From assembly GCA_905221545.1 (NCBI GenBank), contig CAJNDO010000009.1, forward strand, positions 26,935-90,934: a stretch of DNA of 64,000 bases, written 5' to 3'. Below are positions 55,957-64,000 of the stretch, piece by piece. The notes under the pieces are model-generated. The model was not told the DNA's origin, did not search any database, and saw nothing but the letters and a program-made list of their open reading frames with translations. Every line of letters begins with the position of its first letter. Within the stretch, counting starts at the first letter, position 1. Source of the DNA: a bacterium (GTDB lineage: Bacteria; Bacillota; Bacilli; Lactobacillales; Streptococcaceae). A program made the position numbers and the translations under genes.

Positions 55957-58900
55957 ATGAAATTCGGAAAACATCCCGGAGAGAAATTAACACGCTTTTC
56001 CATTAGAAAGTACCATTTTGGTGCAGCTAGTGTTGCGGTAGCATCCTTGCTGTTTTTTGGTGCCAATAGCGTTAAAGCAGAGGAAGCTTTAGCTGCACAC
56101 CAAGCTGGAGTAGTAGCATCTTCAAGTAACCCCAATCCAGGGGAAGGTGAGCCTGATAATGCCACTCTTGCAAAGTCAGAGGTCTCTGTATCTCAAACAT
56201 CAGAAGTAGCAGCTAACTCTACAATTGGCTCAACTACTACACCTGTAGGTGGGGCTACAAAAATCAATGATGAGGGAACGTCGAAACCTCAACTTGATAA
56301 AAAATCATCGCCAACAGAAATTACCAAGCCTCAAGTTGACAAATCGGAACTGTCATCAGTAGTGAATCAAGTTTCAGCTACTATCAGCTCACTTCAGTCA
56401 TCTACTCTTGCAGAAAATGTCAAAACAGCTCTCGCGCAAGTAGAGACTGCTGTAGCAAATGCTAAGCAAGTTTTGGCTAATTCTGATGCTAGCAAGGAAG
56501 AGGTAGAACAAGCGCTTAGCTCTCTTCAACAAGCAGTATCTAGCCTTGAAGCTGCTAAACGAACAGAAGTAGCATCGCAACCAGCACAGCCAGAACAACC
56601 GGCTGAAGGCAATAGCGGAGAGGAAGCTTCTCTTCCTAAAAAACGTGTCAAAAAATCAGCGCCAGTAGCAAATCCTATCGCTGATGGAAAAGAAGAAACA
56701 GCGACATTAGAAGTTGCCAATCCAGCGCCAGCAGCTCTAGAACCAGTAACTCTAGCTGGAGAATCTGGTGGAAAGAGAAGAAGAACTAGCGATGTTCAAC
56801 CAGAATCTACTGGTGGTTCAAATCCAGAAGCAGAAGATGCACCAAAAGCATTACCAACGTATAAAAACGGAACAGACAATTATGCATTAGCAGAAGAAAT
56901 GCGTAAAATTGTTAAGTACTTAAAAGACAATGGAGCAGATGATGCTAAAGTAGCTGCGATTAAAGCAAACTATGACAAGTTAAATGAAAAACTAGGACTT
57001 GCTGATGAAAGTGCAGTGTTATCGGAAGCAGACTTTGCAACTGCTACAGCAAACTTAACAGCAGCTCGTGATACGATTGAAGCATTCTTGGATAGTAAAT
57101 CTTCAGTTCCAGGGACAGAACGTTCGGTAGAAGATGGGGCTAGTCGTACAGAACGTTCTGCAGGTCAAGACCGTGATGGATCAAATGAATATAAAAACAG
57201 TCTGGAATACTATTTCGAAGACGGTAAAAAAGGAGTTTCTCCTTATGATAGATATACGTATGTATTCTATACTAGTAGACAATCAGGGGTAACATGGGAT
57301 GGTGTTAGAAAACCTGTAGAAGAGGGTAGAGATTTTATTTATGCCGATGTGACTCCAACTAATAATGGATTTAAGTGGGATATTTATATTAACCGTGCTA
57401 GACATGATTTGAGTGATACGGTGGGATGGTTTACCCTTCCAAAAGGAACTAATGTCGTTAACAATTCGGTAACGATATCTTGGTCTAATAGTGAGGGGAA
57501 CCATGCGATTTCACCGAACGATGGAAGAATAGAAACAGCACTTAGCCAAGCGGGACTTAGAATGGTCACAAAAGGTACGACGAAAGCGTCTGGAATAGAT
57601 AAGAGAAATGCTGGTTATGCTAAGAACTGGAATTCTAATGATATAAAAGTATTGGCTACAACTGGTGGAGTAAGCGGAAATAACCCATACAGATTCGACC
57701 TTCTTAATAATGACAGAGATGGTCGAGCTTTACAGGATGCGAAGATTAATGCCATCTACAACAATAATGGAGACTTGTATTATTTTCAACAAGGTGCTGA
57801 CCGAACAACGTATCACCTTTCTTTTGAAACGACAGGGATTACAAGTAAGCGAGACTTAATCTATGCAGCTGGTATGAAAGGTGAAAGGGTAGATGAAACG
57901 TCTCAGCCTCCTGTAAGAGTTCGTTTTATTGCTAACCAATGGTCTGCAAAAACCGCATTAGAAAAAACTGACGCAGACGAATATTCGCCAACTATCACTT
58001 ATCCAGCCTATATTGTAAAACAGGGAGAGTATAAAAACCAAAAATATGGTCCTGTTAGTGAATGGGATCGTCATCCTGAAAGGACAGATAAACTCTTAAA
58101 TTATGGAGATATAAGTTATGGAAAATCTGACTTTGATGCAAATAACTACTATCATTTTGAACCGAGAGATGGAAAAACATCTGAAGACATTCTTCGCGAA
58201 GCTAATGCTAGAGGATTCAATAAAAACTTTAGAATGTATAGACCTGATGGAACAGAGATTACAAAACGTGAGATGGGTACTACAGGTGCGGATAAGCCGG
58301 GAGATTCTGAATATACATGGAAATGGGTTTATAATGACGGTTCTAAGGCATCTGAACGTGTGAGGTTTATCGTAGTTCCTAAAGAACCGAGACTAGTTAC
58401 TAACTTAACAAATGAAGCAGGTAAGAAAAATGTAAAAATTCAGGCAAGCGGTGGTACACAAGGATTCAAGATGGAACTTTACCATAAGGTAGGGAGTGTA
58501 CTGACAAAAGTTGCAGAAGCCGACCCAAATGCAAACGGAGAAGCAACATTTGTTCTTTTAGATAAAAATAATAATCCTAGAGCCTTGGAAGTAGGGGAAT
58601 ATGTTGCCAAAACAGTTGCTAACCTTAATAAAGATTATAGAGACTATGCTGGAGTCACTCATAAACAAGAAGAAGGTCTAAAATCTGGCGAATCGAATGT
58701 AATGACAGCAACAGATGGAGTGCCACCTGTAGTACGTATGATTGGTAGCACTGAATCACTTCCAGAATCAAGACCAGGGAATAATGATCCTGCTGTATAT
58801 TCAGTAACTCAAGGTGATCGATTTGCACCAATGTTAGAAGCCTTTGACAACACAGGTAATATTACAAAGTTTGAGATCACGAACCTTCCAAATGGGGTAA

Positions 58901-61900
58901 CTGCTACCAACTTAAATACTAGATTTCCAAAAGGCAATAACTATATAGAAACAAATACATTTGGACCTGCTACATTTACTGGAAATGTTCCTAGTAATCA
59001 AAATCCAGGTACTTATACAAGTGAGATAAAAGTTAGTGATGGTGTAACAGGAGATAAAACGTATTACTTCAAATATAAAGTTCTTCCAGTAGCACCAACT
59101 GTAAACAATACTACAAGTGAAAATCGTGTATTATCAACAGATAAGACTTTAACAGGTAGAGGGATTGCAGGGGCTAAAGTCACTGTAAAAGTAAAAGACC
59201 AGGTCTTAAAAGAAACTACGGTAAAACAAGATGGAACATGGGAAGTAAGACTTGATAGAGGGTTAAATAGTAATAATGCTTCACATGTAGGGCAACTTGT
59301 CGATGCAGACAGTGTAAAAGTTACACAGACTGTATCAAATGCAGAAAGTAGGGAAACAAATGTAACAGTCGCATTAGGAGAATCCAAGATTCAACCTTCT
59401 GTAGCTGGAGAGTCTAGTGTATATGCAGGGGCTAAGAAAATCGTAGCTTCAGTTCCGCATGATACAGGTATCTTCTATGTGAAGTATACTGATAAAATTA
59501 CTAATACAGAAAAAGAAATTGCTTTTAAACGTGATGATATTAATGGAAATTGGACTTCTAATCATGAAGATTATGCAGTCATAACAGGCACGCCAACAAA
59601 AGATACCTTTGTAGAAAATGTCACTTTTGAAATGAAAGAATCTGTCAAAGAAGGTACGGCAGTAAAAGTCATTGCCAATATTAAGGAAAGAGGATACTCT
59701 AGTCCGACAGGTTGGAAAGAAACTCCAGTTACTAATGAAAAGCCAACTCTTGCTGCTAATTACACTGGAAATAAACAAGTAGTTGAGTTTGGTTCGACTT
59801 TAGATCCTAAAACTCTAGTTAGAGTAAGCGATAAAGAAGATGATAAGCAGCTAACAAGAGGTAATGGTACACAAGTAGAAGTCGTGTCAGTAAATGGTAA
59901 CACAGCGGTTAAGACTGTTAATACAAATGAGACAGGCACTTACACAGTTAAATTAAAGGCTACAGATAGCCAAGGCAAGCAGTCTGATGAAATAACAGTT
60001 ACAGCAGAAGTTACTAAAAACCACCAAGCTGTAGCGAAGCCTATTATCAACTTGATACAAGGTGAAAGCTTATCAGACACTGATAAACGCAGTCTGATTG
60101 AACTAACAAAAGGTAATGGAAAGGAAGCACTACCTAGCGATGCAAGAGTAGAAGTTACTTTAGCTACAGATTCACCAGGAGATAAAACAGCAACAGCAAA
60201 AGTTACTTTTAAAGATGGAACAGTTAGAAATGTAGATGTAAGGTACAAAGTTCACAAGACTTTTGAGACAGTTACTAAAGTGTATGATTTTGCAGGCGTA
60301 GGTCGTAACGATAGTCCGTCATCTTATTATCTAAATCCAGGAGGACTTCCAGATGGAATGAGCTGGGTATTTAAGAAAGGTAATGGAACAGTAGGAACTG
60401 CAGATAATAATAAATTGAAAGAAAGTCTAAATGCTGACGGTGTTGGATCAACAGCTTATAACTTTGGAGCTAAGTATCCACGTGGTAGATTTACAGATAA
60501 CCCAAGTGAAGCAGAAAAACTTTCTTATACACCAACCTTTACACATGAAGTGTTCGATGTAGGTGCTAATACAACAAAAGTTGTGGCAAATCATGGTACA
60601 AGTTTAAGTGCAAGTCAAGCCCAAGCTGCTGTAAGTAAAACTAATAATTCAGCAAATCTTCCTACAGGAACAACTTATGAATGGGTAAAAAGTGCAACTG
60701 ATGCTACTGCACTAACTGATGCAGAGAAAAATGTAACAGAGTATGGTGAAATTACACGTTATGTAAAGGTAACATTACCGAAAGTGTCTGAAACAGGTCC
60801 AAATGCTAACCAAGTTCAACCGTACAAGATAGTCGCAGTAAAAGTTACTGTTAATGAAACGGTTAAACCAACAGTATCAATGAATGGAAAGGCACTAACA
60901 ACAAATGCTGATGATAATAAATTTGTTATTTTCCGTGGTGCGACATTCAATCCAACCTTTACTGTGAATGATAATTCAGGAACAACAACTTACTTGAAAG
61001 CATCAGGATTACCAAGTGGAAGAGAAATCGTAAAAAATACAGCCATGAATAATGGAACAACTGTTCAAATTTCAGGCGATGATGCGAAAACAGAAAATAA
61101 AGCTCTAGGAACATACGAGGGAAGTATTAACGTAAGAGATGCTAGAGGAAATAATGAAACTTATAAGTTTAAGTATTCTCTAGTAGACGTTGAAGTGAAA
61201 AATACTCCAGAAACTGTGGATAAAGGAACGAAATTATTTGTCCCTGGCAAAGCGGGAGAGTCTAAGGATTCACATAATTATGTAAAAGCAGTAGTATCTC
61301 CTAATACAGATGGAAGTGATGTTTACTATCCAGGTGGTATGAACTTTAAATGGAGTAAAAATAATGCTGAAATCACAAGTGAAACAGTATTTAATACACC
61401 AGGTACAATCACATACAATGCAGTAGTAAAATTCCCAAATGCTAAGTCAGATAAAAATAATGTAGATATTGATGGAGATGGACGAAATGAAAATGTAACT
61501 ATCTATGCACCAGATAAGATAGAAAGAACAGTAACATTTAAAGTGAAACCAACAGCTCCAACGATTACTCCACAAACAAATGGAGATGTTACAATCACAC
61601 CGGCGAATGAGACGAATGTAAATACATTAAACTTCACTTATATCCATCCAAATGGTTCTACACAAAATATTACAGCAACAAAGAATGGAAATACATGGTC
61701 GCTATCTAATAATACTCCACAAGATGGTGTAACAATCAATGAAAATACGGGTGTAGTTACGATTAAAGACCGTGCAGTGAAAGATAATCAAGCAGTAACG
61801 GCTAAATCTGTATCAGCAGATTCTGCGCAGGCTGATCGTGTAGATAGTGATATAACGAATAGCACTTCTCCAGCAGGGGATACAGAAAGACCAAAATTTG

Positions 61901-64000
61901 TATTCCAACCTGATGCTAATTCTAATACTGGTGAAAAAGTAGTTGAAGGTGGTAAACAAATTGTCTATGTAACACCAACTGAAAGCACAGATATTACTGT
62001 CGGTAATGTAACGGATAACTCAGGAAAATTATTAGAAGTTAGAATTTCAGACTCAAACAATAGAGATTTTAATTTAGGACTAGGTTCAGGTGTTACAAAC
62101 AATGAAGTAATTCGTGCGAATAATACAGAACATAATGCACCAAGACCTGTTACCATAACAGGTACAGTTTCTAAATTAAATGGAAGTGCTCGATGGAATA
62201 ATGGTGATGTACTTACTCGTTTTGTTCAAGCTCAAGATGCAGCGACAAATGGAATAGACACTCAAGGAAATTCAAATCAAGTTACGTTCAAAATCTTAAC
62301 ACAAGCTGAAAAATACACACCGACAGTGGGAACACAACTGTTGAATAAAGATGTTACAGCGAATGGTGCAAAAGTAACTGCGGATGAATTTACTACAATT
62401 AAAAATGCAATTGCTTTCACAGCAGAACGTGGTACTTTGAAAATCAGTAATGCAGCTAATAATAGAACTACTGGTCTAGATATTAATATGAAGGACGAGG
62501 GAACTATTAAGCATGATAATGCAGGCTACTATGTAGAGGCGACTGTTTCTTACCCTGATGGAACTAGTGAAGTAGTCAGAGTGGGTGTAGATAAATCTGA
62601 CAAAGAAGCTCCAAAAGTTAAATTACATGGAGTTGAACTAAGAGAAAACAGTGCGGAAAATCCTAAATTTATCGTATTCCGTGGTGCAAAATTTGACCCA
62701 ACATTTGAAGTAACAGATAATGCAAACCCAATCACTTCACTAAGTGCAACAGGCTTGCCAACAGGTACTTTTTCTAAGACTGGAAGTATTGCTAGTGGAA
62801 CAAGAGTTCAAATCACTGAAAATAACATTGTCCCAACAAGCGATACAGTAGCTTTAGGGGAACACGAAGCGTCAGTTACTGTTAAAGATGCATCAAACAA
62901 TGAAAAAACATACAATTTCAAATATATTGTTGCAGATGTAGAAGTGAAAAATACTCCAGAGACAGTGGCTTTAGGGACGAAATTAGTTGATGCTACAAAT
63001 TCGAGAAATGGAAAAGATGCACATGATTATGTAAAAGCAGTTATCGCATCAGATACAAATGGTGATGATAAATACTATGCACCAACTATGTCATTCAAAT
63101 GGTCTAAAGATGGCGCAATTGTAGAAAATACTACTACATTTGACAGACCAGGAGTTGTGAAATACAAGGCTGTAGCAGATTTCTATGGTCTAGGTGGAGT
63201 CTATACTAAAACTGTAGACGGTGTAGGAAATAACATTAAAATTTACGCACCAGATAAGATTGAAAGAGAAGTAACATTTAAAGTTCAGCCAACAGCACCA
63301 ACTGTAACACCAAAAGATAACGGTGATGTAGAAGTTACAAATGGAAACCAAGACAATGTAAACAGAATTACTGTGACATATACAAAACAAGAAGGTGCTA
63401 CACCAGTAGAAGTAACGTACACAGCTACTAAAAAAGCAACTGGTTGGGAACTTGAAGCAGGTGCACCATTAACGATTGATTCAGCATCAGGAAAAATTAA
63501 AATTAGTGACGCAGAAGTAAGAGATAAAACTTCAGTAAAAACAAAAGCAATCACAACGGATGATGTTGAAAGTAATGAAGCGAATGGAAATGCAACAGGA
63601 AATGCGCCAACAGCAAGTACTCCAAATCAAGAAGTAAGCCATAAAGGCACACCAGATGCAGGAGCAAGTGTCAATAAGACAGGTCTACCAGAAGGAACAA
63701 CCTATGAATGGGAAACTCCAGTGAATACAACTACACCAGGAGACAAACCAGGAGTAGTCGTAGTTACATATCCAGATGGAACAAAAGACAAAGTGAACGT
63801 AACCGTTAAAGTGAAAGAACAAAAAGACGAATACGATCCACAACCAAGCACTCCAAATCAAGAAGTGAGCCATAACGGCACTCCAGATGCCGGAGCAAGT
63901 GTCAATAAGACAGGTCTACCATCAGGAACAACCTATGAATGGGAAACTCCAGTGAATACAACTACACCAGGAGACAAACCAGGAGTAGTCGTAGTTACAT
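55957..64000 (+). CDS. Giant YSIRK-signal cell-wall surface protein with Ig-like/Rib-type repeats (3' end outside window)
   Basis: The frame is open for at least 2681 codons with no stop, and leaves the window. Residues 14-35 are a YSIRK signal (FSIRKYHFGAASVAVASLLFFG), with cleavage probably near 42. Helical regions at about 129-205 and 308-390 precede a nonrepetitive region (about 400-800) that could be the binding head. Then come many beta-rich Ig-like modules, two of them long diverged copies starting near 1656 and 2238, and at the end near-identical 77-residue Rib-type repeats (YPDGTKDKVNVTVKV). An LPXTG anchor would be expected outside. AGA, AGG and ATA codons are much commoner than in neighbours, suggesting acquired DNA. 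Confidence 0.9.
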   Translation, partial: MKFGKHPGEKLTRFSIRKYHFGAASVAVASLLFFGANSVKAEEALAAHQAGVVASSSNPNPGEGEPDNATLAKSEVSVSQTSEVAANSTIGSTTTPVGGATKINDEGTSKPQLDKKSSPTEITKPQVDKSELSSVVNQVSATISSLQSSTLAENVKTALAQVETAVANAKQVLANSDASKEEVEQALSSLQQAVSSLEAAKRTEVASQPAQPEQPAEGNSGEEASLPKKRVKKSAPVANPIADGKEETATLEVANPAPAALEPVTLAGESGGKRRRTSDVQPESTGGSNPEAEDAPKALPTYKNGTDNYALAEEMRKIVKYLKDNGADDAKVAAIKANYDKLNEKLGLADESAVLSEADFATATANLTAARDTIEAFLDSKSSVPGTERSVEDGASRTERSAGQDRDGSNEYKNSLEYYFEDGKKGVSPYDRYTYVFYTSRQSGVTWDGVRKPVEEGRDFIYADVTPTNNGFKWDIYINRARHDLSDTVGWFTLPKGTNVVNNSVTISWSNSEGNHAISPNDGRIETALSQAGLRMVTKGTTKASGIDKRNAGYAKNWNSNDIKVLATTGGVSGNNPYRFDLLNNDRDGRALQDAKINAIYNNNGDLYYFQQGADRTTYHLSFETTGITSKRDLIYAAGMKGERVDETSQPPVRVRFIANQWSAKTALEKTDADEYSPTITYPAYIVKQGEYKNQKYGPVSEWDRHPERTDKLLNYGDISYGKSDFDANNYYHFEPRDGKTSEDILREANARGFNKNFRMYRPDGTEITKREMGTTGADKPGDSEYTWKWVYNDGSKASERVRFIVVPKEPRLVTNLTNEAGKKNVKIQASGGTQGFKMELYHKVGSVLTKVAEADPNANGEATFVLLDKNNNPRALEVGEYVAKTVANLNKDYRDYAGVTHKQEEGLKSGESNVMTATDGVPPVVRMIGSTESLPESRPGNNDPAVYSVTQGDRFAPMLEAFDNTGNITKFEITNLPNGVTATNLNTRFPKGNNYIETNTFGPATFTGNVPSNQNPGTYTSEIKVSDGVTGDKTYYFKYKVLPVAPTVNNTTSENRVLSTDKTLTGRGIAGAKVTVKVKDQVLKETTVKQDGTWEVRLDRGLNSNNASHVGQLVDADSVKVTQTVSNAESRETNVTVALGESKIQPSVAGESSVYAGAKKIVASVPHDTGIFYVKYTDKITNTEKEIAFKRDDINGNWTSNHEDYAVITGTPTKDTFVENVTFEMKESVKEGTAVKVIANIKERGYSSPTGWKETPVTNEKPTLAANYTGNKQVVEFGSTLDPKTLVRVSDKEDDKQLTRGNGTQVEVVSVNGNTAVKTVNTNETGTYTVKLKATDSQGKQSDEITVTAEVTKNHQAVAKPIINLIQGESLSDTDKRSLIELTKGNGKEALPSDARVEVTLATDSPGDKTATAKVTFKDGTVRNVDVRYKVHKTFETVTKVYDFAGVGRNDSPSSYYLNPGGLPDGMSWVFKKGNGTVGTADNNKLKESLNADGVGSTAYNFGAKYPRGRFTDNPSEAEKLSYTPTFTHEVFDVGANTTKVVANHGTSLSASQAQAAVSKTNNSANLPTGTTYEWVKSATDATALTDAEKNVTEYGEITRYVKVTLPKVSETGPNANQVQPYKIVAVKVTVNETVKPTVSMNGKALTTNADDNKFVIFRGATFNPTFTVNDNSGTTTYLKASGLPSGREIVKNTAMNNGTTVQISGDDAKTENKALGTYEGSINVRDARGNNETYKFKYSLVDVEVKNTPETVDKGTKLFVPGKAGESKDSHNYVKAVVSPNTDGSDVYYPGGMNFKWSKNNAEITSETVFNTPGTITYNAVVKFPNAKSDKNNVDIDGDGRNENVTIYAPDKIERTVTFKVKPTAPTITPQTNGDVTITPANETNVNTLNFTYIHPNGSTQNITATKNGNTWSLSNNTPQDGVTINENTGVVTIKDRAVKDNQAVTAKSVSADSAQADRVDSDITNSTSPAGDTERPKFVFQPDANSNTGEKVVEGGKQIVYVTPTESTDITVGNVTDNSGKLLEVRISDSNNRDFNLGLGSGVTNNEVIRANNTEHNAPRPVTITGTVSKLNGSARWNNGDVLTRFVQAQDAATNGIDTQGNSNQVTFKILTQAEKYTPTVGTQLLNKDVTANGAKVTADEFTTIKNAIAFTAERGTLKISNAANNRTTGLDINMKDEGTIKHDNAGYYVEATVSYPDGTSEVVRVGVDKSDKEAPKVKLHGVELRENSAENPKFIVFRGAKFDPTFEVTDNANPITSLSATGLPTGTFSKTGSIASGTRVQITENNIVPTSDTVALGEHEASVTVKDASNNEKTYNFKYIVADVEVKNTPETVALGTKLVDATNSRNGKDAHDYVKAVIASDTNGDDKYYAPTMSFKWSKDGAIVENTTTFDRPGVVKYKAVADFYGLGGVYTKTVDGVGNNIKIYAPDKIEREVTFKVQPTAPTVTPKDNGDVEVTNGNQDNVNRITVTYTKQEGATPVEVTYTATKKATGWELEAGAPLTIDSASGKIKISDAEVRDKTSVKTKAITTDDVESNEANGNATGNAPTASTPNQEVSHKGTPDAGASVNKTGLPEGTTYEWETPVNTTTPGDKPGVVVVTYPDGTKDKVNVTVKVKEQKDEYDPQPSTPNQEVSHNGTPDAGASVNKTGLPSGTTYEWETPVNTTTPGDKPGVVVVT
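63616..64000 (+). repeat. Rib-type tandem repeats, 231-bp period
   Basis: A unit starting at 63616 (ACTCCAAATCAAGAAGT) recurs at 63847, 231 bp or 77 codons later, with very few substitutions; the second copy is cut by the window end. Each encodes STPNQEVSH, GTTYEWETPV and a GVVVVTYPDG-type strand. Confidence 0.9.

Noticed and set aside
56398-63873. Many minus-strand open frames opposite the adhesin gene
   Set aside because: They lack Shine-Dalgarno sequences and family resemblance and mirror the repetitive Thr/Val/Ala composition of the sense gene.

Overview
The window reads as chromosome of a mitis-group Streptococcus (S. pneumoniae, S. mitis or a close relative). The evidence is three BOX elements, pneumococcal-type spxB and lctO, a CopY/CupA/CopA copper operon, a choline-binding-repeat VanY-type peptidase, low GC, strong extended -10 promoters and a gene order typical of this group. 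Species cannot be fixed from the sequence alone; the large YSIRK adhesin after metK suggests a strain- or species-specific end of the window.

Layout. 1-12.3 kb: 3' end of a choline-binding D,D-carboxypeptidase, glk, thyA, a small DUF3042 gene on the minus strand, the miaA-hflX-hypothetical-rnz-SDR operon, a divergent LysR gene, yqgQ plus a membrane rhodanese, rsuA, typA and a small membrane protein. 12.4-16.0 kb: division and wall operon murD-murG-divIB. 16.0-17.6 kb: pyrFE behind a PyrR-type attenuator. 17.7-20.7 kb: a polar amino-acid ABC transporter on the minus strand. 20.9-27.3 kb: two H2O2-producing oxidases (lctO, spxB) flank the copper-export operon copY-cupA-copA. 27.4-36.1 kb: VOC protein, SemiSWEET, a frameshifted GH1 beta-glucosidase, manA, an SNF-family transporter, a MerR/TipAS regulator bracketed by inverted BOX elements, DUF1697, a flavoprotein and a DegV/FakB protein. 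36.2-43.8 kb: TetR plus dCMP deaminase, upp, clpP under CtsR, ylbG, and livJHMGF. 43.8-44.2 kb: an unusual seven-unit array of terminator-like hairpins. 44.3-54.1 kb: CBS-ACT protein, prfB with its programmed frameshift, ftsEX, ptsG, an EEP-family hydrolase, a DEAD-box helicase, and metK behind a probable SMK (SAM-III) riboswitch with a large structured insertion. 54.1-64 kb: an Rpn-type fragment, 1.3 kb of decayed noncoding DNA with about 102-bp degenerate repeats, then a giant YSIRK surface protein (at least 2681 residues, running off the window) whose promoter spacer holds a G9 tract.

How the genes work together. Pyrimidine supply recurs (pyrF, pyrE, upp, dCMP deaminase, thyA). Sugar entry and early glycolysis appear as ptsG, glk, manA and SemiSWEET, with CcpA-like cre sites near glk, lctO, spxB and ptsG. 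LctO and SpxB turn lactate and pyruvate into H2O2, and the copper operon between them would limit copper-driven peroxide toxicity. MurD, MurG, DivIB and FtsEX serve wall synthesis and division.

The observations most worth a second look are the poly-G promoter of the giant adhesin, the livF-distal hairpin array, the insertion within the metK leader, BOX insertion at both ends of the merR gene, and three candidate leaderless genes.
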